The notes under the pieces are model-generated. The model had not been told where the DNA came from and searched no databases. It saw only the letters and a list, made by a program, of their open reading frames with translations. A stretch of 64,000 bases of DNA from Vallitalea guaymasensis. Its GTDB lineage: Bacteria; Bacillota; Clostridia; Lachnospirales; Vallitaleaceae. The DNA is taken from NCBI RefSeq assembly GCF_018141425.1, contig NZ_CP058561.1, positions 310,001 through 374,000 on the forward strand, given 5' to 3'. Position numbers and translations under genes: made by a program. Positions 54,663 to 61,098 of this stretch are shown here, one piece after another (positions within the stretch are counted from its first letter, which is position 1; each line of letters starts with the position of its first letter).

Positions 54663-55511
54663 TTATTTTGTATAATCATTAAGTTTTTTCCAGATATTTT
54701 TAATTTCTTTTGCTGCCATACTATTTTCGTATAGCACAATAGGCTTAAGTTCATTGATTGATTTTTCAACTGTAGTGTCAAAAGGTATCTTACCAATCAA
54801 ATCAATATTTTTAGCCTCACAATAAGCTGATATATCTTTTGTTACCTCTTCATTGATATCATACTTATTGATACATACTAATGGTTTTATCTCAAAAAAC
54901 TCTACTACAGAAAGTACTCTCTTAAAATCATTAAGACCTGATTGACTTGGTTCAACAATAATAAGAGCAATATCGCAACCAGTAACAGAAGCCATAACAG
55001 CACATCCTACACCAGGTGTACCATCCAAAATGTACATGTCGTCTTTACTTCCATAACTTAATGCATTTTTCCTGACATCAGTCACTAGTTTTCCTGAACC
55101 TTCAGCACCCACTATCATCTGGGCTCTTGATAATATTCCTTTTGAAGTTTTAGTTATTATGGTATCACCTGTAACTTCATCTTTCATCTTGATAGCGTCA
55201 TAATCACAAACTACTGTACATGCTGCACAGCCTTCACACTTCAATTCATCTACTACACCATCTTTAATTGCATCATATCTGCACATGTCTTCACAAGCTC
55301 TGCATAAAGTACACTTATCTCCATCAACATGAGCTACTTTAGCACCTATATATGCTTCGCTCTTAATATCTTCACCGCCTAAAACAATATGAAGATTAGA
55401 AGCATCTACATCACAATCACATTTAATACTATTTTCACTAAGATAGGCAAATGATGCTGCAATAGTAGTTTTTCCTGTTCCGCCTTTTCCACTTATTATT
55501 ACAAGCTGCAT
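54663..55511 (-). CDS. MinD-superfamily P-loop ATPase with ferredoxin insert (second)
   Basis: An ATPase of 282 residues with a deviant Walker A KGGTGKTT at 9-16 and later DGTPGVGC. Between about residues 60 and 115 a two-cluster ferredoxin insert has CTLCRACEDMCRYDAI and CEGCAACTVVCDYDAI. The family is ParA/MinD-like and is linked to Fe-S or metal transfer complexes. Its start overlaps the end of the first MinD gene by 13 bases. Together with the NifX genes it forms an operon with its own promoter. Confidence 0.88.
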   Translation of the reverse strand: MQLVIISGKGGTGKTTIAASFAYLSENSIKCDCDVDASNLHIVLGGEDIKSEAYIGAKVAHVDGDKCTLCRACEDMCRYDAIKDGVVDELKCEGCAACTVVCDYDAIKMKDEVTGDTIITKTSKGILSRAQMIVGAEGSGKLVTDVRKNALSYGSKDDMYILDGTPGVGCAVMASVTGCDIALIIVEPSQSGLNDFKRVLSVVEFFEIKPLVCINKYDINEEVTKDISAYCEAKNIDLIGKIPFDTTVEKSINELKPIVLYENSMAAKEIKNIWKKLNDYTK

Positions 55512-56329
55512 CCTATCGCCTCCTCTATGTTGCTCATTATGTCAGTGAACATCTTTTTATATTTTTCATCCTTAATCAGTAGTTCACCTTTAGAGTACAT
55601 AACTGCAATATCTCTGTCAAAAGGAATAGTACCAATAATATTAATGTTGTCGTCTTTGCAATACTTTGATGTAGCATTATCTTCTTGTGACATTCTATTG
55701 ATGATAACTCCAAAAGGTATTTTCATCTTACGTACTAATTCTACTGCAATTTTAAGATCATGTAAACCAAATTCTGTAGGTTCTGTAACTAATATTGCAT
55801 AATCAACACCTAGTAATGGTTTGACAACATTACATGAACTACCTGGTGAACAATCAATAATTGTAGTCTTATCATCTATCATGCCTTTGAGCTTACTGAT
55901 GATTGGTCCTGCCATAGGTTCTGTAACATTAAGTGTTCCGCTAAGGCACTCCATATCATCACTGTAGCCTGTTTCAATCTTACCTATAGGTCTATCTTTT
56001 TCAACAATAGCCATAGTTGGACATACAGCTCTACATGCACCACAACCGTGACATAACTTTTCAAAAAGTATTACTCTGTCAGTATGAACTAATGCATTGA
56101 ATTGACAGATATCTACGCACTTCTTACAATGAATGCATTTATCTTCATCTACGTAAGGAACAGGTATACTTACTTCCTTACTTTTGATATCTTGTGGTTT
56201 TAGAAAGATGAATCCATTAGGTTCTTCAACATCACAATCAATATATCTAACATTAATTAATTTGGCAAGATTGGTTGATACTGTTGTCTTACCAGTACCT
56301 CCCTTGCCGCTTAAAACCGCGATTTGCAT
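55499..56329 (-). CDS. MinD-superfamily P-loop ATPase with ferredoxin insert (first)
   Basis: An ATPase of 276 residues, paralogous to the next gene. Deviant Walker A is KGGTGKTT (9-16). The ferredoxin insert has CIHCKKCVDICQFNAL and CHGCGACRAVCPTMAI. Later come IIDCSPGSSC and AILVTEPTEFGLHDLK. Paired MinD-type ATPases of this kind, with NifX proteins, are known from the ORP (orange protein) complex of anaerobes. Whether this cassette has that role here is an inference. Confidence 0.88.
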   Translation of the reverse strand: MQIAVLSGKGGTGKTTVSTNLAKLINVRYIDCDVEEPNGFIFLKPQDIKSKEVSIPVPYVDEDKCIHCKKCVDICQFNALVHTDRVILFEKLCHGCGACRAVCPTMAIVEKDRPIGKIETGYSDDMECLSGTLNVTEPMAGPIISKLKGMIDDKTTIIDCSPGSSCNVVKPLLGVDYAILVTEPTEFGLHDLKIAVELVRKMKIPFGVIINRMSQEDNATSKYCKDDNINIIGTIPFDRDIAVMYSKGELLIKDEKYKKMFTDIMSNIEEAIGCSL

Positions 56330-56371
56330 AACAAATTCCTCTTTTTCTATAGTATTTATCTAATCTAATTA

Positions 56372-56737
56372 TTATTTTCCAATTCCCATATGTGATGCAC
56401 CAGGTTTATCAATACTAATTAATTTTCCTTCATTATAGTAACCTACCTGCTCTTTTACCTTATCTCCCAACATCTTATATATCTTAATATTACCTGCTTG
56501 AAGAACTCTAATGGCATTTGGTCCTAGACTACCTGTAATTACAACATCTACACCATTATCTACTACAATCTGAGCTGCTTTGATTCCTGCTCCCTGTGCT
56601 GCTTTGGCACCTTCATTCTCTACAAATTCATATTCTTTAGTTTCATCATCATAGATAGCATAGAAAGGACATCTACCGAATCTACCATCTGCCAAACCGT
56701 TAATACTATCTACTGTACTTGAAATACATATTTTCAT
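56372..56737 (-). CDS. NifX/NifB-like dinitrogenase cofactor-family protein
   Basis: A protein of 121 residues. It starts MKICISSTVDSINGLADGRFGRCPFY and contains ITGSLGPNAIRVLQAGNIKIY, the NifX/NafY-type fold. ATG 56737 is preceded by GGAGTAATAAAA. It is the first gene of the cassette and follows a promoter covered by a 20-bp palindrome. A longer in-frame start six codons upstream would overlap the ribosome binding site and is unlikely. Confidence 0.82.
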   Translation of the reverse strand: MKICISSTVDSINGLADGRFGRCPFYAIYDDETKEYEFVENEGAKAAQGAGIKAAQIVVDNGVDVVITGSLGPNAIRVLQAGNIKIYKMLGDKVKEQVGYYNEGKLISIDKPGASHMGIGK

Positions 56738-56826
56738 TTTTATTACTCCTTCCATTTTATATTAATAATAATGGATATATACTTGCAAGTAATCAATTCA
56801 TTATTATATTTTATTTATCCTCCTCT

Positions 56827-56855
56827 ATTATATACCCATTATTGGCAAATGCCAA
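56827..56855 (-). promoter_or_regulatory. Promoter of the NifX-MinD-MinD-NifX cassette
   Basis: On the minus strand, TTGGCA (56850-56855) and TATAAT (56827-56832) with a 17-base spacer, about 90 bases upstream of the first gene. Confidence 0.75.
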
Positions 56856-56858
56856 TAA
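56839..56858. promoter_or_regulatory. Perfect 20-bp palindromic operator over the -35 box
   Basis: TTATTGGCAAATGCCAATAA has perfect 9-bp arms around AA. It covers the -35 box TTGGCA and much of the spacer of the cassette promoter, so a bound protein would block transcription. Which regulator binds is unknown. Confidence 0.75.
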
Positions 56859-56908
56859 CTTTTTTATAAAAATTTAAATTTTATCAATAGACATATGTCC
56901 TAGTTATG

Positions 56909-56937
56909 TTGTTAATAAGTATGTATAATGATATAAT
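56909..56937 (+). promoter_or_regulatory. Predicted deoD promoter with overlapping palindrome
   Basis: TTGTTA (56909-56914) and TATAAT (56932-56937), spacer 17. The -10 box sits inside a 17-bp palindrome AATGATATAATATCATT (56927-56943), a possible operator. The leader is about 165 bases. Confidence 0.6.
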
Positions 56938-56965
56938 ATCATTGAGATTATTCCACAAAAAGGAA

Positions 56966-57038
56966 AAACGTACTGCTTTATGCAAAGTACTTTTTGTTGA
57001 TTAATCTTATTGAATAAACTTACAAGTTTATTCATAAG
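56966..57038 (+). promoter_or_regulatory. Hairpin-rich deoD leader, possible attenuator
   Basis: First hairpin: GTACT/AGTAC with flanking AAAAA and TTTTT (about 56966-56995), followed by TTTTTGTT, which resembles an intrinsic terminator early in the leader. Second hairpin: CTTATTGAATAAACTT pairs with AAGTTTATTCATAAG with one bulge (57006-57038). I recognise no known riboswitch. The layout could give conditional termination of deoD. Confidence 0.4.
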
Positions 57039-57110
57039 ACTAACATATATAAGTAATAACTAAAACCTACTTATATATACTAAAAATTTATATTGTAAAG
57101 GAGAAATTTT

Positions 57111-57827
57111 ATGAGTATACCAACACCACATATTGAATGCAAAGATAAAAATCTTATTTCTAAGACAGTACTAATGCCAGGTGACCCTTTACGTGCTAAA
57201 TTTATTGCAGATACTTATCTTACAGATGTTGTAAAGTTTAATAATGTTCGTAATATGTTCGGTTATACTGGAAACTACAAAGGGAAACGTATTTCTGTTA
57301 TGGGTTCAGGAATGGGTATGCCAAGTATAGGTATTTATTCTTATGAATTATTTAATTTCTATGATGTAGAAAACATTATTCGTATAGGTTCTTGTGGTTC
57401 TTATACTGAGGACTTAAAACTATATGATGTTATTTTAGTTGATGAAGCATGGTCAAAATCAAGTTATGCAAAAGTTCAAAATGGTTATGATAAAGATGTA
57501 ATTGAAGCATCAAAAGAATTGAATGAAGAAATTGCAAAACATGCTGAAGAACTTAATATACCTATTGTAAGAGGTCGTATACATTCTTCTGATGTATTTT
57601 ATTCCAGTGATTTAGAAGTATACAAGAGCTACAGAGATGATTATGGTTGTTTAGCAGCTGAAATGGAGTCTTTTGCTTTGTTTGCTAATGCAAAAGTATC
57701 TGGTAAAAATGCAGCTTGTATATTGACTGTTTCTGATTCAATTGCTACAAAAGAGGAAACAAGTAGTGAAGAGCGTCAAAATGCTTTTACTAGGATGATG
57801 GAGATTGCTTTGCAGTTTGCTGAATAA
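57111..57827 (+). CDS. deoD: Purine-nucleoside phosphorylase
   Basis: A phosphorylase of 238 residues, the typical length of the hexameric DeoD type. It starts MSIPTPHIECKDKNLISKTVLMPGDPLRAKFIA and has GMGMPSIGIYSYEL, IRIGSCGSYTEDLKLYDVI (phosphate site), AAEMESFALF (ribose/base site) and ILTVSDSIATKEE. It splits purine nucleosides with phosphate to base and ribose-1-phosphate. It has its own promoter and is not linked here to other deo genes. An insertion sequence lies 112 bases downstream. Confidence 0.94.
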   Translation: MSIPTPHIECKDKNLISKTVLMPGDPLRAKFIADTYLTDVVKFNNVRNMFGYTGNYKGKRISVMGSGMGMPSIGIYSYELFNFYDVENIIRIGSCGSYTEDLKLYDVILVDEAWSKSSYAKVQNGYDKDVIEASKELNEEIAKHAEELNIPIVRGRIHSSDVFYSSDLEVYKSYRDDYGCLAAEMESFALFANAKVSGKNAACILTVSDSIATKEETSSEERQNAFTRMMEIALQFAE

Positions 57828-57928
57828 ATTGGGGTGATTTTTATTTATAGGCTAACGGTCGTGTAGGGAGTATAGGGGAATATTCCGTCAGCCAGTTAAA
57901 CGTCCGTGTTTAAAAGGCTGAGTTCGCC

Positions 57929-57938
57929 GTCCATGGCT
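57929..57938. repeat. Left target-site duplication
   Basis: GTCCATGGCT directly precedes the left terminal repeat. The identical sequence follows the right terminal repeat at 59595-59604. Confidence 0.9.
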
Positions 57939-57961
57939 CAATGTCATTAAGTTAAGAAAAT

Positions 57962-58000
57962 AGAGTTTCTGTATATTAATAATGCAGAGCTCTTTTTTTA
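57962..58000 (+). terminator. Terminator in the left end of the insertion sequence
   Basis: AGAG...CTG pairs with CAG...CTCT around an AT-rich loop, followed by TTTTTTT. It would shield the transposase from read-through transcription coming from deoD. Confidence 0.7.
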
Positions 58001-58095
58001 TACGATTTTATATTAATCTTTTAAAAAATGCTTGACATTTACCCGAAAATTTGTGGCGAAGCCTCTTAAATGAATTATTTAAAGGAGGTTTAGCT

Positions 58096-59424
58096 ATGAA
58101 TAATACTTATGCTAATACAATTAAAAATCATCTATATGACAGTATCTCTGAACTTGATACTATTTCATCTTTATTTCTTCAAAATCCTGAGAAAGATTTT
58201 ACTCGTATTAGAAAACTTGATTTTAGGACAATGGTAGAAATTCTTCTAACTATGGGTGGTCAAAATTTGAAGCTTGAAATTATGAATTATTTTTCCTTTG
58301 GTATTAATACACCTACTGCTTCTGCATTTGTACAACAACGCCATAAGATTTTACCTGATGCTTTCAATTATCTTTTCCATGATTTTACTAAAAAGGCTAT
58401 GAACTTTTCTAGAACTTTTAATGGATATAGACTTCTTGCCGTTGATGGTTCTAACTTAAGTATTTTCTATAATCCTGATGACACTGAAACTCATTTTCCA
58501 AATCGGGCTAATGCGAAAGGTTTTAATCACTTACAGATTAATGCTCTTTATGATATTTGTAATAAAATTTTTGTTGACGTTGAGATTTATCCTGGACGAA
58601 GACAAAATGAAAGAAAGGCATTGCTACAGATGATTGATCGTATGGAAGACATATCTGACAATACTATTATCATCGCTGACAGAGGATATGAGGGTTATCA
58701 TGTTTTTGAGTATATAAAACAGAAGAACTTGAACTGTCTATTTAGAGTAAAAGATATAACTGGCAATGGAATAACATCCAGCCTGAAGCTTCCACATGAA
58801 GATTGCTTTGATGTTGATTATCGTATATTAGTCACAAGAAGACATACTAAAGAAATCAGGACCAATCCAGACAAATATAAGTGTATTAGAAAAGGAAATC
58901 GATTCGATTTTCTACCAGTAAATTCAAAAGATACATATCCTATAGAGTTTAGAATTGTAAGATTTCCTATTTCAGAAGATACCTATGAGATATTAATTAC
59001 TAATCTAAATAGGAATGACTTTCCAATTGAAAAATTAAAAGAGATATATCATATGAGATGGGGAATAGAGACTGCTTTTAGAGAGTTGAAATACACTATC
59101 GGTCTTATTAATCTTCACTCCAAAAAAGTGGAATTTATAGTACAAGAAATATATGCTAGACTTATAATGTATAATTTTTGTGAACTAATTACATTAAACA
59201 CTGTTATAAAGAAGACCAAAGGTACTACTAAACATATGTATCAAGTGAATTATACTATTGCGATAGCAATTTGTAGACATTTCATTAAATATAAGGGGCA
59301 TGAGCCCCCCGATATTGAAGCACTAATTGCAAAAAATATTTTGCCAGTTAGACCTGGTAGAAAAGACCCTCGAAAAGTCAAAAAGCAGGCTACTGTAGTT
59401 AGCTTCTTATATAGAATAGCATAA
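58096..59424 (+). CDS. IS4-family DDE transposase
   Basis: A protein of 442 residues. Catalytic DDE set: Asp in LLAVDGSNLS (about 129), Asp in IIIADRGYEGYH (about 198) and Glu in YHMRWGIETAFRELKYTIG (about 330), the Y(2)R(3)E(6)K signature of IS4. The ATG at 58096 follows AAAGGAGGTTTAGCT; an in-frame ATG 15 codons earlier is not needed. It appears intact, with no frameshift or internal stop, so the element may be mobile. GC-poor like the host. Confidence 0.92.
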   Translation: MNNTYANTIKNHLYDSISELDTISSLFLQNPEKDFTRIRKLDFRTMVEILLTMGGQNLKLEIMNYFSFGINTPTASAFVQQRHKILPDAFNYLFHDFTKKAMNFSRTFNGYRLLAVDGSNLSIFYNPDDTETHFPNRANAKGFNHLQINALYDICNKIFVDVEIYPGRRQNERKALLQMIDRMEDISDNTIIIADRGYEGYHVFEYIKQKNLNCLFRVKDITGNGITSSLKLPHEDCFDVDYRILVTRRHTKEIRTNPDKYKCIRKGNRFDFLPVNSKDTYPIEFRIVRFPISEDTYEILITNLNRNDFPIEKLKEIYHMRWGIETAFRELKYTIGLINLHSKKVEFIVQEIYARLIMYNFCELITLNTVIKKTKGTTKHMYQVNYTIAIAICRHFIKYKGHEPPDIEALIAKNILPVRPGRKDPRKVKKQATVVSFLYRIA

Positions 59425-59521
59425 GGAAACAAAATACTCAAATGTATTTTCTAAAGCAGAGATATCTCTGTTTATTAATAATGCCAAAAATAAAATCTTA
59501 ACAAGAGGTAAAAGTAAAACT

Positions 59522-59562
59522 CATCTATTGGCAACCATGAAAGCATCAATAGATGAATTTTT
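59522..59562 (+). terminator. Terminator in the right end of the insertion sequence
   Basis: CATCTATTG pairs with CAATAGATG around a 16-base loop, followed by AATTTTTATA. It is downstream of the transposase and just before the right terminal repeat. Confidence 0.7.
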
Positions 59563-59594
59563 ATATCTGTCAAAGGCTTAACTTAATGACATTG

Positions 59595-59604
59595 GTCCAT
59601 GGCT
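59595..59604. repeat. Right target-site duplication
   Basis: GTCCATGGCT, identical to 57929-57938, directly after the right terminal repeat of the insertion sequence. Confidence 0.9.
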
Positions 59605-59686
59605 CACTGCTCCATATTCCCCTATACTCCCTACACTCGTTGGTTTTGAATCATACCTGTTTTAAAAACTTTAAAAGATCTAGAAG

Positions 59687-59715
59687 ATTAATAGAAAGTA
59701 GAACTTTCTATTAAT
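59687..59715. repeat. Perfect 13-bp hairpin upstream of the radical SAM gene
   Basis: ATTAATAGAAAGT pairs with ACTTTCTATTAAT around AGA. It lies 51 bases beyond the palindrome's right arm. The rest of 59605-59935 shows a second possible hairpin (about 59733-59766, ending TTTTTTT) and otherwise AT-rich DNA. It may end transcription from the palindrome/deoD side. Confidence 0.5.
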
Positions 59716-59935
59716 TTGCCCCCGAAGATTCCTTCTTTGACTTATGTTAAGGGAGGAATTTTTTTATATATTGGAATAATATATAATATATTTTTAGCAC
59801 TACCTATCTCAATTATTGGTGTTACTCCTTAATCTTCATAAAAAATTACAAATTAAATTAATATATTTATATAGTTAAGATTTTAGTTCAAGTACAATAT
59901 ATGTATGATAAAATTTTTATTGGAGAGGTGAAATC

Positions 59936-60907
59936 ATGGATAATAAGGATAGCAATTATATATCATCACTATTAAATGATGAGAAAGTCCTAGATAAGAA
60001 TGAAATAGTAGGATTGTTGAATGTGGTTAATGGTTCGGAGGATTTTTACTCGATTTTATGTAAGGCGGACGAATTGACTAGAAGTGAATTTAATAACAAG
60101 GGCATAATATTTGCACAGATTGGTTTGAATGCTGAGCCTTGTTCGGTTAATTGTAAATTCTGTTCTATGGGAGAGAAGCATTATTCTTTGGATACTAGTT
60201 GGAGGAAGTCTGTTGAGGAAGTTTTAGTTGAGATTGGAGATTTGGTTGAGAAAGGTATTGATGATCTGTTTTTGATGACTACTGCTGATTATCCTATTGA
60301 TGAGTATCTTAGGATAGGTATGGAAGTGAGAAAGGTCTTGCCTGGGGATGTTAGGCTGGTAGCTAATATAGGTGATTTTGATGTGGATGTAGCTAGGCAG
60401 TTAAAGGAAGTTGGTTTTACAGGTATTTATCATATTAATCGATTGAGGGAAGGTATAGATACGGAAGTCAATACTGAGACTAGATTGAAAACTCTAGCTG
60501 CTATAGCTTCAGAGAACTTGGAATTATATTATTGTGTAGAACCTATAGGTCCGGAGCATAGTTATGAAGAGATTGCGGATGAGATAATAAGAGCTAGGGA
60601 TAATAATGTTAGTGTTATGGCTGTTATGCGAAGGATACCGGTGAAAGGGACTCCGTTATTTGATAAGGGGCAAATATCTGCTAGAGAATTAGCTAAGATT
60701 GGGGCTGTATCGAGAATTGCTTCGAGACCAAAACGAGCTATGAATGCTCATGAAGTAACTCCTATGACTTTAATTTGCGGTGTTAATCAATTGTATGCTG
60801 AATATGGAGCGAATCCTAGGGATCATCTATCTGTTACGGAAAAAAGCAGAGGGTATTGTGTTGAGGATGTTAAGAAGTTATTGTTGGATGCGGAGTATGA
60901 AGTGTAG
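59936..60907 (+). CDS. BioB-like radical SAM protein
   Basis: A protein of 323 residues with the radical SAM cluster motif CSVNCKFC (CxxxCxxC, near residue 69), LFLMTTADYPIDEYLRIG, FTGIYHINRLREGID, CVEPIGPEHSYEEIADEI and AVMRRIPVKGTPLF. It belongs with biotin synthase-like/BATS proteins. It lacks other clear biotin synthase signatures and is unaccompanied by bio genes, so the product is unknown. Its codon use looks richer in G-ending codons than neighbouring genes. GGAGAGGTGAAATC precedes the ATG. Confidence 0.82.
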   Translation: MDNKDSNYISSLLNDEKVLDKNEIVGLLNVVNGSEDFYSILCKADELTRSEFNNKGIIFAQIGLNAEPCSVNCKFCSMGEKHYSLDTSWRKSVEEVLVEIGDLVEKGIDDLFLMTTADYPIDEYLRIGMEVRKVLPGDVRLVANIGDFDVDVARQLKEVGFTGIYHINRLREGIDTEVNTETRLKTLAAIASENLELYYCVEPIGPEHSYEEIADEIIRARDNNVSVMAVMRRIPVKGTPLFDKGQISARELAKIGAVSRIASRPKRAMNAHEVTPMTLICGVNQLYAEYGANPRDHLSVTEKSRGYCVEDVKKLLLDAEYEV

Positions 60908-60972
60908 ACATTTTGAGGATTATTTTTTATTAAATATTCTTTTAACGCATATTTAATGTTCATTTAATTACG

Positions 60973-61024
60973 TAAAATAGTATCTGTGAGCTTATTAATA
61001 TTCAAGCAAACAGATACTATTTTA
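60973..61024. terminator. Bidirectional terminator hairpin between convergent genes
   Basis: A perfect 15-bp stem (60973-60987 with 61010-61024; arm TAAAATAGTATCTGT) around a 22-base loop. T-rich ends occur on both strands. Part of its arm, AAAATAGTAT-TGT, resembles the outer stem of the structured element at 34857. Confidence 0.75.
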
Positions 61025-61098
61025 GAATTATTATAAAGTGGATTTTAAGTTGTTTATGGTTGTGAAGTATAGGCTAAAGTATTTAGGGATTATATACT

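Larger units (their letters stand above)
57939..59594 (+). mobile_element. Complete IS4-family insertion sequence, 1656 bp
   Basis: Perfect 18-bp terminal inverted repeats: CAATGTCATTAAGTTAAG at 57939-57956 and its complement at 59577-59594. The flanks are a 10-bp direct duplication GTCCATGGCT (57929-57938 and 59595-59604). It carries one intact transposase, with a terminator at each side of the gene. IS4-type elements give 9-13 bp duplications, which fits. The exact ends and the perfect duplication imply a recent and probably active copy. Confidence 0.93.
57861..59636. repeat. Structured inverted repeat (23-bp arms) split by an insertion sequence
   Basis: 57861-57883 and 59614-59636 are exact reverse complements over 23 bp. 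Left arm begins GTGTAGGGAGTATAGGGG. Without the inserted element the arms would enclose a loop of 64 bases. That loop still has TCAGCC/GGCTGA and TTAAAC/GTTTAA pairings and a CCATGG palindrome. It is GC-rich compared with its surroundings. It may be an extragenic palindromic repeat or an RNA element; copy number in the genome is unknown. Confidence 0.7.

Noticed and set aside
56860-57110. Possible purine riboswitch upstream of deoD
   Set aside because: No conserved purine aptamer core is visible, only two hairpins.
57939-59594. Treating the insertion as a composite transposon or phage remnant
   Set aside because: Only one transposase and one pair of terminal repeats with a simple duplication are present.
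59936-60907. Naming the radical SAM gene bioB or hydE
   Set aside because: The CSVNCKFC motif fits the superfamily, but other conserved residues and neighbouring biotin or maturation genes are absent.
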